Assembly (NCBI GenBank): GCA_903854805.1
Contig: CAINXK010000387.1
Location: 1 to 64,000, forward strand
DNA: 64,000 nt
Source of the DNA: an uncultured Anaerolineae bacterium
GTDB lineage: Bacteria; Chloroflexota; Anaerolineae; Anaerolineales; Villigracilaceae
Reading direction: 5' to 3'
This document shows positions 35,984-45,490 of this stretch, one piece after another (positions within the stretch are counted from its first letter, which is position 1; the number at the start of each line of letters is the position of its first letter). The notes below the pieces were generated by a model that had not been told where the DNA came from, searched no databases, and saw only the letters and a list, made by a program, of their open reading frames with translations. The position numbers were made by a program, and so were the translations under genes.

Positions 35984-36976
35984 TTACGACATCGCTAATC
36001 CAACCGCGATCAGGGCGGCTAGCAGGCCGATAAGCCAGAAACGTTGAACTATTTGGGTCTCACTCCATCCAAGAAGTTCAAAATGAAGATGAATTGGCGC
36101 CATTTTGAAGAAGCGGCGGCCCTTGGTGCGTTTAAAGTATAAAACCTGGATCACCACACTCAATGTTTCGCTGACCGGTATGATCGTGATCAGCGGTAGG
36201 ATTGCCCATTGGCCGGTCATGAGGGCTACCACTGCAACGGTTGCGCCCAGTGCCAGTGATCCGGTATCGCCCATAAATAGCTGGGCTGGGTGAACATTGA
36301 ACCACAGGAACCCAAAGAGGGCGCCTACCAGAGTGAAGGAAAACTGTGCCAGAAAATTTTGTCCCTGGATAAGGGCGATCGCTCCATAAGCCGCAAAAAT
36401 GGTAACGGAGATCAAGCCTGCCAGGCCATCCAGGCCGTCGGTAAAGTTAATGGCGTTTGATTCGGCTACGATGATAAAGGCCGCGATGGGTACGTACCAC
36501 CAACCCAGGTCAATCAGAGCCTGAACACCAGGGATATACAGATCTGGTGCGCCTAGAACGAATTTTAGCGCCCAGGCTACGATGCCGGCGATCAGCCATT
36601 GTAAAATAAACTTGGTGCGGGCGCGCATCCCATCGCCTTTGCGCTTGCCGTGAATACCTTCCCAGTCGTCTATGGCTCCCAGAATGCCAAAAGCGAGCAT
36701 GGTAACCAGCGGGACAAATACTGATTTGCCGCTGAGTTTGAAACCAATCAGTGCAGCTGCATTCAACAAGACCGTCAGCAGTAAAACTGGCAAAATGATC
36801 ATTACACCACCCATGGTGGGGGTGCCCATCTTTACCATGTGTTTGCCAGGTTCTTCCAGGCGTATTTGCTTTCCAATTTTAAAGTGGCGAAGAACTCGCA
36901 GAAGCGGTCCGCCCCAAATGATGGTCAGCATAAAGCTCAAGCCCGCCAGGCTCACTGCCAGGGTTGTGTAATTCAT
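35984..36976 (-). CDS. mraY: Phospho-N-acetylmuramoyl-pentapeptide transferase
   Basis: Polytopic enzyme transferring the muropeptide to undecaprenyl phosphate, giving lipid I. About ten membrane helices are present. The catalytic and Mg motifs GAIDDW, NAINFTDGLDGLAG and the late HLHFELLGWSE are intact, as is GTPTMGGVMI near residue 52. 330 aa is normal. ATG overlaps the murF stop by 4 nt. Confidence 0.96.
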   Translation of the reverse strand: MNYTTLAVSLAGLSFMLTIIWGGPLLRVLRHFKIGKQIRLEEPGKHMVKMGTPTMGGVMIILPVLLLTVLLNAAALIGFKLSGKSVFVPLVTMLAFGILGAIDDWEGIHGKRKGDGMRARTKFILQWLIAGIVAWALKFVLGAPDLYIPGVQALIDLGWWYVPIAAFIIVAESNAINFTDGLDGLAGLISVTIFAAYGAIALIQGQNFLAQFSFTLVGALFGFLWFNVHPAQLFMGDTGSLALGATVAVVALMTGQWAILPLITIIPVSETLSVVIQVLYFKRTKGRRFFKMAPIHLHFELLGWSETQIVQRFWLIGLLAALIAVGLAMS

Positions 36977-38424
36977 TGGACGACCTCCAGGGCTGCAATG
37001 ATTCGTTCCATTCGCAGACCGCGAGAGCCTTTAACTAATACAACATCATCGGCAGTCAGATTTCGTTTTAGCCAGTCAACAACCTCGGCTACATCCTCAT
37101 ATTCCAGGATGGAGTTTTTATCCAAACCGCCCTTATGAGCGGCCTTGGCGATCATATGCGCACGCTGGCCCATTGTTACCAGCACATCTGCTACTTGCGC
37201 GGCGCGGAGGCCCACTTTTTCGTGTCCTTCGCGTTCGTACTGTCCCAATTCCAGCATGTCTCCTAGTACAGCAATCTTGCGCCCATTCAGGTCTTCCAGC
37301 AAGTTGAGTGCTGCCAGGGTTGATTCTGGGGAAGCATTGTATGTATCGTCAATGATCAGCGCGCCGCTTTCGGCGCGGACTGCTGAGAGCCTGAGTTGCG
37401 CCTGGCTCTCTTGCAGACCGTGGATGATTTCATCCCAAGTTAGCCCTTCCACCAAGCCGACGGATGCTGCCCGCAAAACGGTTTCAACAGAGTGACGGCC
37501 AATCATGGGCACGCGCAGATGCAGAGTTTCATTTTTGTAATGTATGCGTAATCGAATACCTTCCAGCCCATTGCTATCTACTTCGTCAGCCCATAAATCA
37601 GCTTCAGGGCTCATACCGTAATAAAAGACCTGTGCCTTTGTGCGCGATTTCATCGGACGAATGAAGGGATCATCGTAATTGAGAATGGCGATACCTTCAG
37701 GGGCGGAGGGCAGCGCCTCAACCAGCTCGGCTTTGCCTGAAGCAATGATTTCTTGAGATCCGGCTCGTTCCGCGTGTACTGTGCCGATGTTTGTGATTAC
37801 GCCAACCTGGGGCAGGGCTATGTCGCAGAGCAACTTGATCTCGCCAGGTAGATAAAAACCCATTTCAAGTACTGCGCGCTTGTGCCCAGGGGTTAGTTTT
37901 AAGACGCTGAGGGGCAATCCTATTTCGTTATTAAGGTTCGCAGCGCTTTTGAGCGTGATATAGCGCTGGCTGAGCACCTGGGCAATCGCTTCTTTGGATG
38001 TGGATTTTCCGACGCTGCCTGTGATGCCGATAACCCGGATATCCAGTTTTCGACGCCAGAAAGCCGCAATTTTTTGCAGGGCTGTAATGCTGTTTTCTAC
38101 CAGGAAACAAACGGGAAATCCTGGGTGAGCCAGGCTGATCCCGTCAGACGGTGGTCCATTGCGGAGATCTACCAGCGCATAGGCGGGTTCATTATTAATC
38201 GTGGCTGGTTCCTCGATCTCATGTTCGATCAGGGCTGCGATGGCACCACGTTGAAATGCCTGGGTAACATAGTTGTGCCCATCTACTTTCTCACCCTGAA
38301 TGGCGACGAACAAACCGCCCGGTATAACCTGGCGTGAATCAATCGCCGCCTCTGTAATAAAAACAAGTGGTGTTTCAGGGCGGAAATTGGTCAGGGCTTC
38401 AATCAGGTCAGAGAATGTGAGCAC
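36973..38424 (-). CDS. murF: UDP-N-acetylmuramoyl-tripeptide--D-alanyl-D-alanine ligase
   Basis: Last cytoplasmic Mur ligase, joining D-Ala-D-Ala (from Ddl) to the tripeptide. The N-terminal domain has IDSRQVIPGGLFVAIQGEKVDG-type motifs, the ATP loop is GITGSVGKST (133-142), and DDTYNASPESTLAAL belongs to the C-terminal half. 483 aa is normal. It starts 5 nt after the ftsI stop. No murE is in the cluster. Confidence 0.95.
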   Translation of the reverse strand: MLTFSDLIEALTNFRPETPLVFITEAAIDSRQVIPGGLFVAIQGEKVDGHNYVTQAFQRGAIAALIEHEIEEPATINNEPAYALVDLRNGPPSDGISLAHPGFPVCFLVENSITALQKIAAFWRRKLDIRVIGITGSVGKSTSKEAIAQVLSQRYITLKSAANLNNEIGLPLSVLKLTPGHKRAVLEMGFYLPGEIKLLCDIALPQVGVITNIGTVHAERAGSQEIIASGKAELVEALPSAPEGIAILNYDDPFIRPMKSRTKAQVFYYGMSPEADLWADEVDSNGLEGIRLRIHYKNETLHLRVPMIGRHSVETVLRAASVGLVEGLTWDEIIHGLQESQAQLRLSAVRAESGALIIDDTYNASPESTLAALNLLEDLNGRKIAVLGDMLELGQYEREGHEKVGLRAAQVADVLVTMGQRAHMIAKAAHKGGLDKNSILEYEDVAEVVDWLKRNLTADDVVLVKGSRGLRMERIIAALEVVQ

Positions 38425-38429
38425 TTGGT

Positions 38430-40169
38430 TTACTGTCCAACGAGTTGTTTGCGAATGTTGTCTGGGGGAATGTCCATTAATACCACCAGCTTTTCGACGA
38501 CTTTACTAAAGAGGGGCGATGCTACATATGAAGCCCAGTCTGCTTTTGGGCGTTGCAACCAGACATACACCATGAATTTGGGGTCATCGACCGGCCCCCA
38601 ACCAATAAAGGAAGCATTGATCTGGTCAGATTGGTAGACCCCGTTAACCGGAATGGATGCAGACCCGGTTTTTCCTGCGATCCTATAGCCGTCCACGCGG
38701 GCAACCGATTTCGATCCGTCCAGCGCATCGGCCAGCATGCCGCTAACGGTGCGAGCGGTTTGTGGCGAAATGGGTGATCCCAGGGTTTGAAGCGGAGTGT
38801 TGTGCTGGGCGCCGTTGGTAACCATGGCATATAACAGATGTGGATATACCATTTTTCCGTCGTTTGCCAATGCCGAAGCAGCGGTCATCATCTGGATGGG
38901 AGTAACCGAGACACCCTGTCCGAAGGCATTGGTGCCGAGATCAACCTTGTACCAATCGCTGTCAGCTGGGACTTTTAAGCGTCCACCGGTTTCATATGAA
39001 AGATCGATGCCGGTTGGATGTCCAATACCGAAGCGTTGCATATAAGTGTAAAAAGTGTTTTCGCCCATCAAATCCGCAAGACGCGCCATACATACGTTTA
39101 GCGAGTTTTGGAGACAGCCAACCATGCTCTGTACGCCCCAGGCGCTTCGATCCCAGTTATAGATATTTACACCACCAATGGTATAAAAACCGGAGTCGAG
39201 GTAGGTGGTTTCTGGAGAGACAAGGTTGATATCAATCGCGGCAGCCATTGTCAGGATCTTGAAAACCGAGCCGGGTTCGTAATCTAACGAAATTGCACGA
39301 TTATAGGGGGTCTCACCCGGGAAAATCTTGCCGAGATCTGAATATTGGTTCAAATCCATCTGTGGGGTGGACGCCATGGCAATGATTCCGCCAGTGTGCG
39401 GATCCATAACGATGATGGTGCCGGCCTCAGAGCCGGTCTCTATTAAGCTATTATTCAGCTCAGTCTCCACCATCGCCTGAATTTCACGATCGATTGTCAG
39501 AATTAGATCTGAGCCTACCGGTGTTTTTGGAATTTCCCCGGCCAAGTTTGGGTCCAGGGGCACCAGGACCGTTTTTGAAACACCGGCCAGCAGGCTGTTA
39601 TATTTTTGTTCCACGCCGTAATTTCCAACCTTGTCCTGGTTGACAAAGCCGATGACATTGGATGCCAATTGTTTATCGGGATATGAGCGCATCATGTGCG
39701 GCACGAATTCCAGCCCGGCCAGACTCTCTGAATTAGGTCCAGTATAATTATCTTCCAATTCTTTCTTTAGCTTTTGAAGCTTGAGGGCTTTTTCTAAAGG
39801 CACATAATTTGCCAAAACCAGGTAGACCTGTTTGGGATCCTGTCCGTCAATATTATTAAGGGTTTTTTGATAATCCAATCCCAGAGTGTCGTAGAGATAC
39901 TTCGCGATCGTTTTCTCATCTTTTATACGTGGCAGAGTAACGCCAATCTCGAAAATGGTCTCATTGCCGGCCAGCATGTGACCGTGCTGGTCAAAGATTT
40001 TTCCGCGTTCAGATTCAAGGAACACAGACGATGTTTCGCCAGCATCGATCCCTTTTTGAAACAATTCAGCCATTGACTGAATGCGGATTACCTGGAAAAG
40101 GATAAGGGCCGAGCCAAACAAGAATAGTATGGCGATAAAATTAGCTCTTCCCTGGAATTGTTTTTTCAT
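38430..40169 (-). CDS. ftsI: Septal penicillin-binding protein FtsI/PBP2-type transpeptidase
   Basis: Class B PBP cross-linking septal peptidoglycan. It has a short cytoplasmic tail, a membrane anchor (11-29), a dimerisation/pedestal region and the transpeptidase with SVFK (301-304, nucleophile S301), SLN (356-358) and KTG (500-502). There is no PASTA domain. 579 aa is normal. It starts 6 nt after the ftsL-like gene. Confidence 0.95.
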   Translation of the reverse strand: MKKQFQGRANFIAILFLFGSALILFQVIRIQSMAELFQKGIDAGETSSVFLESERGKIFDQHGHMLAGNETIFEIGVTLPRIKDEKTIAKYLYDTLGLDYQKTLNNIDGQDPKQVYLVLANYVPLEKALKLQKLKKELEDNYTGPNSESLAGLEFVPHMMRSYPDKQLASNVIGFVNQDKVGNYGVEQKYNSLLAGVSKTVLVPLDPNLAGEIPKTPVGSDLILTIDREIQAMVETELNNSLIETGSEAGTIIVMDPHTGGIIAMASTPQMDLNQYSDLGKIFPGETPYNRAISLDYEPGSVFKILTMAAAIDINLVSPETTYLDSGFYTIGGVNIYNWDRSAWGVQSMVGCLQNSLNVCMARLADLMGENTFYTYMQRFGIGHPTGIDLSYETGGRLKVPADSDWYKVDLGTNAFGQGVSVTPIQMMTAASALANDGKMVYPHLLYAMVTNGAQHNTPLQTLGSPISPQTARTVSGMLADALDGSKSVARVDGYRIAGKTGSASIPVNGVYQSDQINASFIGWGPVDDPKFMVYVWLQRPKADWASYVASPLFSKVVEKLVVLMDIPPDNIRKQLVGQ

Positions 40170-40175
40170 TTTGTT

Positions 40176-40730
40176 TTATTGACCCTGGGTAAGTGGTTGC
40201 GAAGCTGCTTCAATCTGGCGGCTAATCCAACTCAGTAATGATTCTGAGTATTCTGGTGATAAGACGATGTCGCCAGTTTGTGGTACGGGGGAAACCAAAG
40301 AAAGAGCCTGTTGAGGAAAATACCCGGGAACAGTAATATATTCCAGATCTGGGCCATTCAAAAAGACGTAACCGTCTGCTATAGCCCGACTGCGCAGGGA
40401 ATCACTCGAAAGCAGTGTTGCAATTTGGGTTTGTAAATCCGCATTCGTACGCTGATTGGCAGTTATCAAAACTTGTAGATTCTGAATTTCTCTACCAGTA
40501 ATGGCGCTGCGTGATACAACATTCAGATACAACCCGGCAACAATGCCGATCACTGTCACGATCGGGAGAAAGGTAGTAATCCATTGTTTTTGGAAACGCT
40601 GCGGAATATCTTGATATTGTCGCAGATTGCCGACTGCCTCTGCTACGGCTTTATACGTATGTGAGACCTTCTTCTTTGAAGTGGGATCGGGGCGAGATCC
40701 AGGGGCTAAAAGTTTCGTTAGGATTGTCAT
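40176..40730 (-). CDS. ftsL: FtsL/DivIC-like bitopic protein
   Basis: The position between rsmH and ftsI is that of ftsL in most bacteria. The 184-aa product has a basic cytoplasmic part (1-50), a membrane helix (about 51-73), a coiled-coil-prone stretch with many Leu, Gln and Asn (about 78-108), and an extra 70-residue extracytoplasmic tail that ordinary FtsL (about 100 aa) lacks. The name rests on position and topology, since FtsL sequences are poorly conserved. It overlaps rsmH by 4 nt. Confidence 0.7.
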   Translation of the reverse strand: MTILTKLLAPGSRPDPTSKKKVSHTYKAVAEAVGNLRQYQDIPQRFQKQWITTFLPIVTVIGIVAGLYLNVVSRSAITGREIQNLQVLITANQRTNADLQTQIATLLSSDSLRSRAIADGYVFLNGPDLEYITVPGYFPQQALSLVSPVPQTGDIVLSPEYSESLLSWISRQIEAASQPLTQGQ

Positions 40731-41647
40731 AGTTTCTCAGCTATCCGTAATTTTGCGCTTCTTGCTCGCGAGTTCGCTTGCTTTTCGGTTTCATCAGCTT
40801 CGATAGGCTTGCGATTGATCTCCTTGATGCTAGCGCGATGGCTGCAGGTGCAGACAGGCTGGCGCGGAGGGCATATACAGTCGGTACTCTCACGGCGAAA
40901 ATATTCTTTGACGAGACGATCTTCCAGCGAATGGAAGGACATAATTGCCAGGCGGCCGGCTGGCTTGAGCAGACTTACTGCCAGGGGAATTACTGTTTCG
41001 ATGGATTCCAGCTCATTGTTTACTGCAATCCGCAGAGCCTGGAAGGTTCGAGTGGCCGGATGGATACGTTCTTTTTTCCCAATATATTTCAGTATCAAGT
41101 CGGCCAGGTCTTTGGTGGTGTGGATCGGCCGGTTGTTGACGATGATGCGGGCGATTTTGCGTGAAAGGCGATCTTCCCCATATTGGAATATGATCGCTGC
41201 AATTTCATCTTCTGGTAAAGTGTTTACCAGGTCGGCAGCAGATTGGGATGCTTCCGGGCTAAAGCGCATATCCAATGGGCCATCATGCAGAAAGGAGAAG
41301 CCTCGTTCGGGTGTATCCAGCTGCATAGATGAAACTCCGAAATCCAACAAGATCCCGTCCACTGTATTCCAACCCAACTTTTCTGCTTCGATCTTCATCA
41401 TCAAATAGGAAGTCTGGATGATGTGCGCCCGCTTGCCAAAATTAGCCAGCCGTTCCTGGGCGAGTGCAAGTGCTTGTGGGTCCAAATCAAGGCCAAGGAT
41501 TTCGCCGTCCGGAGCGCATTCTTCCAAAATACTGGCTGAATGCCCACCAGCACCAAGTGTGCCATCAATATATCGGCCTGCTGGTTTAGGTTGCAATGCG
41601 GTTATAATAGTTTTTAAGAGTACCGGTAAATGCGGTGCGTTTGACAT
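40727..41647 (-). CDS. rsmH: 16S rRNA (cytosine1402-N4)-methyltransferase RsmH
   Basis: SAM-dependent enzyme modifying C1402 in the ribosomal P site. The motifs HLPVLL, YIDGTLGAGGHSASIL, GLDLDPQAL and the C-terminal AIMSFHSLEDRLVKEYF are diagnostic. 306 aa is normal. It starts one base after the mraZ stop. Confidence 0.97.
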   Translation of the reverse strand: MSNAPHLPVLLKTIITALQPKPAGRYIDGTLGAGGHSASILEECAPDGEILGLDLDPQALALAQERLANFGKRAHIIQTSYLMMKIEAEKLGWNTVDGILLDFGVSSMQLDTPERGFSFLHDGPLDMRFSPEASQSAADLVNTLPEDEIAAIIFQYGEDRLSRKIARIIVNNRPIHTTKDLADLILKYIGKKERIHPATRTFQALRIAVNNELESIETVIPLAVSLLKPAGRLAIMSFHSLEDRLVKEYFRRESTDCICPPRQPVCTCSHRASIKEINRKPIEADETEKQANSRARSAKLRIAEKL

Positions 41648-41648
41648 A

Positions 41649-42089
41649 CTAGTTTTTTGTCGAAAGATCTAACATTGCGAAGCGTTGAGCATTGGCTTCT
41701 GTATCGAGGAGATTTTCGACCTGCAGGGCCCAATCGCCTGGTGTCCAAATCTCAAAATACTCACCCTGACCAACCAGAGTTGCTTCATTGCTGAGTGATA
41801 AGAGCTGGCGCGATTTCGGAGGTACCAGGATGCGCCCGGCTTTATCAATTTCCACCTGGTAGGCAGTTGAAAGTACCAGGCGTTTTAGTAAGCGAGTGGC
41901 AGGATCGGTGATGTTCATGGAATTGAGCCGTTCATAAATTCGCATAAAATAGGCAGTGCCCATGACCATCAGATTTTTGTCGAACCCTTGAGAGATATAG
42001 GCGCCAGCTCCCAACGCATCACGGAACGCTGACGGAATTGTCAGTCGCCCTTTATCGTCGAGAGAATGTTGATACTGGCCCAAGAACAT
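41649..42089 (-). CDS. mraZ: Transcriptional regulator MraZ
   Basis: DNA-binding protein with two SpoVT/AbrB-like half-domains (about 5-48 and 75-120) that forms rings and represses the dcw promoter. The N-terminus MFLGQYQHSLDDKGRL is diagnostic, with a second DKAGRILVP motif. ATG 42089 has AGGAGAG about 9 nt upstream; the longer frame to 42164 would read through the MraZ boxes. 146 aa is normal. Confidence 0.96.
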   Translation of the reverse strand: MFLGQYQHSLDDKGRLTIPSAFRDALGAGAYISQGFDKNLMVMGTAYFMRIYERLNSMNITDPATRLLKRLVLSTAYQVEIDKAGRILVPPKSRQLLSLSNEATLVGQGEYFEIWTPGDWALQVENLLDTEANAQRFAMLDLSTKN

Positions 42090-42116
42090 TAGTTCTAACT
42101 CTCCTTTAATCAACAG

Positions 42117-42140
42117 AACGCCGGGATTTGTCCCGACGTT
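42117..42140 (-). other. Hairpin in the mraZ leader
   Basis: AACGCCGGGA (42117-42126) pairs with TCCCGACGTT (42131-42140, one G-T) around a 4-nt loop. It lies between the MraZ boxes and the mraZ start and could affect leader stability; no T-run follows. Confidence 0.5.
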
Positions 42141-42164
42141 CCACTTCGTCCCACTTTCTCCCAC
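42139..42164 (-). promoter_or_regulatory. MraZ operator: three direct repeats
   Basis: On the minus strand GTGGGA, GTGGGA and GTGGAA recur at exactly 10-bp steps (42159-42164, 42149-42154, 42139-42144), each preceded by A. Direct TGGGN repeats with this period are the known MraZ target. They cover about +4 to +29 of the predicted transcript, so bound MraZ would block initiation of the whole cluster. Confidence 0.85.
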
Positions 42165-42174
42165 TTACTTGCTT

Positions 42175-42203
42175 ATTTTACACCTTAAAAATTTTAAATT
42201 CAA
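42175..42203 (-). promoter_or_regulatory. dcw cluster promoter
   Basis: Minus-strand -35 TTGAAT (42198-42203) and -10 TAAAAT (42175-42180) are spaced 17 bp, directly upstream of the MraZ boxes. Confidence 0.75.
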
Positions 42204-42384
42204 GAGGAAATAGATGTCTACACGTATGTTAATTACGCGCTTTCAAAAGTGAAAGCTATTTTATGGAATTACCCCGTTTGGGCGCAGATTATCTATACAA
42301 AAGCTGGTCTGGTTGGGGAAAATTAGCACAGTAGCAATTCGCTCTTGCAAAAAAAATGTACTTATTATGGTGAAAGTGACTCGT

Positions 42385-43263
42385 ATGAATCTTACTTTGC
42401 TTGAATCGTCCAATTGGAAAGATTATGAATTGCTTGATAGTGGTGGCGGGCTAAAACTTGAAAGGTTTGGGCCATACCGGTTTTCTCGTCCTGAAGCCCA
42501 GGCGATTTGGAAACCTGGGTATCCGGAATCAAACTGGCGCGATGTTCATGCTGTTTTTCAACCTACCAGTGAAGAAAGCGGTGGGCACTGGGCCCTAAAG
42601 AAACAAGTTGATGACAAATGGATCATGTCTTATGCTGGTATAAAATTTTGGGCCATGACCACCCCTGGGCGGCATCTGGGTGTGTTTCCCGAAGTTGCAG
42701 CTCATTGGGACTGGTATTCAGCTTTGATCGAAAAAGCAAATCGCCCGTTAAAAGTTCTCAATTTATTTGGATATACTGGTCTGGCATCCCTGGTGGCGGC
42801 AAAAGCCGGAGCCCAGGTAACACATCTGGATGCTTCTAAAAAATCGGTAACCTGGGCGCGTGACAACCAGATCCTTTCTGGGTTGGAGCAAAGGCCCATT
42901 CGATGGATCGTGGATGACGCACTCGGGTTTGTTGAGCGTGAGGTCCGGCGCGGAGCCAAATATGATGGCATTATTCTGGATCCGCCCAAGTTTGGGCGAG
43001 GACCGAAAGGCGAAGTTTGGGAAGTATATGAGTCTCTACCGGCTCTCCTGACAGCATGCCGCTTGATCTTGAGTGATACGCCACTCTTTATTGCGCTGAC
43101 GGCTTATGCAGTTCGTGCTTCAGGAGTCCATCTTTACCAAAGCCTGGAAGAAATGATGATGCCGTTCAAGGGCAGCACAGATGCAGGTGAACTGGTAACC
43201 CGGGAAAAAAGCGCCGGGCGGTTATTATCCCAGGCGGTTTATGCGCGTTGGCAGGCAGAGTAA
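42385..43263 (+). CDS. RlmI/RlmK-type SAM-dependent rRNA methyltransferase
   Basis: Probable cytosine-C5 or guanine-N methyltransferase of rRNA (COG1092-like). The SAM-binding motif VLNLFGYTGLASLVAAKAG and the catalytic-region motif IILDPPKFGRGPKGEVW are clear. The usual N-terminal PUA domain is missing, and LLDSGGGLKLERFG occupies the start, as in the short single-domain class. ATG 42385 gives the family start NLTLLESSNWKDYEL; ATG 42367 is an alternative. 292 aa. It is divergent from mraZ and ends 75 nt before the SIS gene. Confidence 0.85.
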   Translation: MNLTLLESSNWKDYELLDSGGGLKLERFGPYRFSRPEAQAIWKPGYPESNWRDVHAVFQPTSEESGGHWALKKQVDDKWIMSYAGIKFWAMTTPGRHLGVFPEVAAHWDWYSALIEKANRPLKVLNLFGYTGLASLVAAKAGAQVTHLDASKKSVTWARDNQILSGLEQRPIRWIVDDALGFVEREVRRGAKYDGIILDPPKFGRGPKGEVWEVYESLPALLTACRLILSDTPLFIALTAYAVRASGVHLYQSLEEMMMPFKGSTDAGELVTREKSAGRLLSQAVYARWQAE

Positions 43264-43338
43264 TTTACTCGCACCCGGTCTTTTGATTGTTTTGTATGTC
43301 GATTATTCAGCCATAATAAAAAATTATGAGAGGTGTTT

Positions 43339-44376
43339 ATGTCATTGCACGAAGAAATTTTTGAACAGCCCCAGCGTCTGGGGCAGTTGTTGCAATCACA
43401 ACGCGAGACAGTAATAAAGATTGCCGATAAAATCCGCATACATGATCCTAAATATGTTTTTTTGGCAGCGCGTGGCACCTCAGATAATGCCGGGCGTTAC
43501 GCCAACTACCTATGGGGTGCGCACAATCACTTACCGTTGGCATTAGCGACTCCCTCGCTCTTTACTTATTACAACGAGCCGCCACGTCTGGATGGAGCCT
43601 TTGTGGTGGGTGTTTCACAATCAGGTAAGTCGCCGGATATTGTCAGTGTGTTAACGGAAGGTCGCAAGCAGGGTTGCCTGACGTTGGCAGTAACCAATGC
43701 TCCCGATTCTCCATTGGCCGAAGCCGCTGAGCTGGTGCTTGATATTCAGGCCGGCACTGAAAAGGCGGTTGCCGCCACCAAAACTTATACTGCTGAGTTA
43801 ATGGCACTGGCAATGATCTCTGTCGCATTGCGTGGCGATGAAAAAGCCTGGGCTGATCTGGCAAAAGTGCCTGGTTGGATCGAAGAAGTGCTCCAGCAGG
43901 ATGCCAGCATAGCGCGCATGACCGAGCGTTTCCGATATATGTACCAGTGTGTGGTACTTGGGCGCGGCTATAACTATGCGACTGCTTTTGAGTGGGCGCT
44001 GAAATTGAAAGAACTGACCTACGTGGTTGCTGAACCTTATTCTTCTGCAGATTTTCAGCATGGGCCAATTGCCATGGTCGAGGGCGGATTTCCTGTAATG
44101 GCGGTATCGCCGCAAGGTAAGGTCTTTGATTCAATGCTTGAAATGCTTACGCGCTTGCGCAGAAATCAAAATGCTGAGCTTGTAGTGATTTCTGATGATC
44201 CACGTGCCCTTGAACTGGGCCAGTCAACCATTAAATTACCCGGCGGTATGCCTGAATGGTTGACTCCTATTGTCACAATCGTCGCGGCTCAATTATTTGC
44301 CTGCCACCTGACGACGGTTAAAGGCTACAATACAGAAGCACCGCGCAGCATCACAAAAATTACCGAAACGAATTGA
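43339..44376 (+). CDS. SIS-domain sugar-phosphate isomerase/deaminase (GlmS C-domain/NagB-II/AgaS type)
   Basis: Two SIS domains: the first carries LAARGTSDNAGRYANY (42-57) and GVSQSGKSPDIVSVL, the second GRGYNYATAFEWALKLKEL. AATKTYTAEL matches the linker of GlmS isomerase domains. Without a glutaminase domain, such proteins act as glucosamine-6-phosphate deaminases (NagB-II) or related isomerases. ATG 43339 has AGAGG upstream. It converges on the amino-sugar operon across a perfect terminator, which supports a role in turning GlcN-6-P into fructose-6-P. The exact substrate is inferred. Confidence 0.85.
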   Translation: MSLHEEIFEQPQRLGQLLQSQRETVIKIADKIRIHDPKYVFLAARGTSDNAGRYANYLWGAHNHLPLALATPSLFTYYNEPPRLDGAFVVGVSQSGKSPDIVSVLTEGRKQGCLTLAVTNAPDSPLAEAAELVLDIQAGTEKAVAATKTYTAELMALAMISVALRGDEKAWADLAKVPGWIEEVLQQDASIARMTERFRYMYQCVVLGRGYNYATAFEWALKLKELTYVVAEPYSSADFQHGPIAMVEGGFPVMAVSPQGKVFDSMLEMLTRLRRNQNAELVVISDDPRALELGQSTIKLPGGMPEWLTPIVTIVAAQLFACHLTTVKGYNTEAPRSITKITETN

Positions 44377-44389
44377 AGAACAGATACGC

Positions 44390-44430
44390 GAAACGCAAAT
44401 GGGCAGGCCAAGCCTGCCCATTTGCGTTTC
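44390..44430 (+). terminator. Perfect 19-bp terminator after the SIS gene
   Basis: The arms 44390-44408 and 44412-44430 are exact reverse complements around CAA. It lies 14 nt after the stop. The 185 bp from here to the convergent ChbG-like gene show no further feature. Confidence 0.85.
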
Positions 44431-44615
44431 ATCTCAGTAAGGTTTACGAAAATTTATATTAAATTGCACGGAATAGATTGTTATTGTGGTTATTTTGATG
44501 CTACGCTGTTTCGCGTGCGCAAAAGTAAACACTAATCTGGCGGGGAAAATCAACTGCGTGGGCAATATTTGAGCAAATCCAACTCGGCGTAAGTGTCTTC
44601 GATGTTAATGTATTT

Positions 44616-45446
44616 TTATAACAGCGCAAAGCTGATCAATTCAATCCCAAGTTTATCCACTTCTTTGCGCAGGGCCGGGTCTGTCAAAATCTCCAATTCA
44701 GCATGGCGTTGATAAGCATAGCTCGATTCTTTTGCGAAGGCTTGATTTACATAGCCAGGGTGGCACATGATCTCGAAGCATCCGTTGGGGAGTAACAGTC
44801 TCAGAATCCGTAGAAACTCAGAGCGTGTGGCTTGTTTATCATAAAAGGATGCGAAAAATGCGTCTGGGCTGCGTGGTTGAAATTCTTCCAGCATCCGGGG
44901 AGCAGACGCAAGCATTGCTTCGACCAGTTCTTCCGGGATGCCGGCATTATACGGATCCTGGCTGTGGGCCAGGGGTAATCGAATCGGGAGATTGTAGTCT
45001 CTGGCCAATTCCAGCAAGGCTTTGAGAATCTCTGGAGTGAAATATGATGAGTGGTGGTGGGAATCGAGGTGGGTGGGCTTTTTACCGGCGGCAGCCACGA
45101 ATGCTTCGATTTGGGCCTGCCATTCGGCTTTTATGATTTCTGGATCAAGATCGGCGGCTCGGTTGATGAGAGTTTCCTGGTTGATGAATTTACCATCAGG
45201 ACTGGTCAGACCGGGGATCTCTGCAGCCGGCAGGATAGGCCTGCCAGAAGTAAGAACAAGGTGAACACCCAGCCCCAGCTGCGGGGTTTCCTGGATTGCG
45301 ATTTTGATATCTGTAACAACGCTGGGCATATTCATCATGCAGGTGCTTGAAGTGACCATGCCGTTCAGGTGGGCGTGGCGGATACCGCGGGAAATATCGG
45401 GGGTGCGGCCGTAATCGTCCGCGTTGATGATCAGGCGTGTGCTCAA
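44616..45446 (-). CDS. ChbG/HpnK (YdjC) family carbohydrate deacetylase
   Basis: Metal-dependent deacetylase; E. coli ChbG removes an acetyl group from chitobiose-6-phosphate or chito-oligomers. The metal motifs INADDYGRTPDIS near the N-terminus and HLDSHHHSSYF are intact, and CHPG comes late. A TTG start at 45446 is preferred because GAGG lies 8 nt upstream and the family begins just before NADDYG; ATG 45482 would add 12 residues. It is the last gene of the operon, 44 nt after the GH18 lipoprotein. Confidence 0.85.
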   Translation of the reverse strand: MSTRLIINADDYGRTPDISRGIRHAHLNGMVTSSTCMMNMPSVVTDIKIAIQETPQLGLGVHLVLTSGRPILPAAEIPGLTSPDGKFINQETLINRAADLDPEIIKAEWQAQIEAFVAAAGKKPTHLDSHHHSSYFTPEILKALLELARDYNLPIRLPLAHSQDPYNAGIPEELVEAMLASAPRMLEEFQPRSPDAFFASFYDKQATRSEFLRILRLLLPNGCFEIMCHPGYVNQAFAKESSYAYQRHAELEILTDPALRKEVDKLGIELISFALL

Positions 45447-45490
45447 TAGCTTATCCTCGGAATGTTTATAGTTTTGATGCAATCCACAAA

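Noticed and set aside
40809..41408. 199-codon plus-strand frame
   Set aside because: It is antisense to rsmH, which carries all its family motifs.
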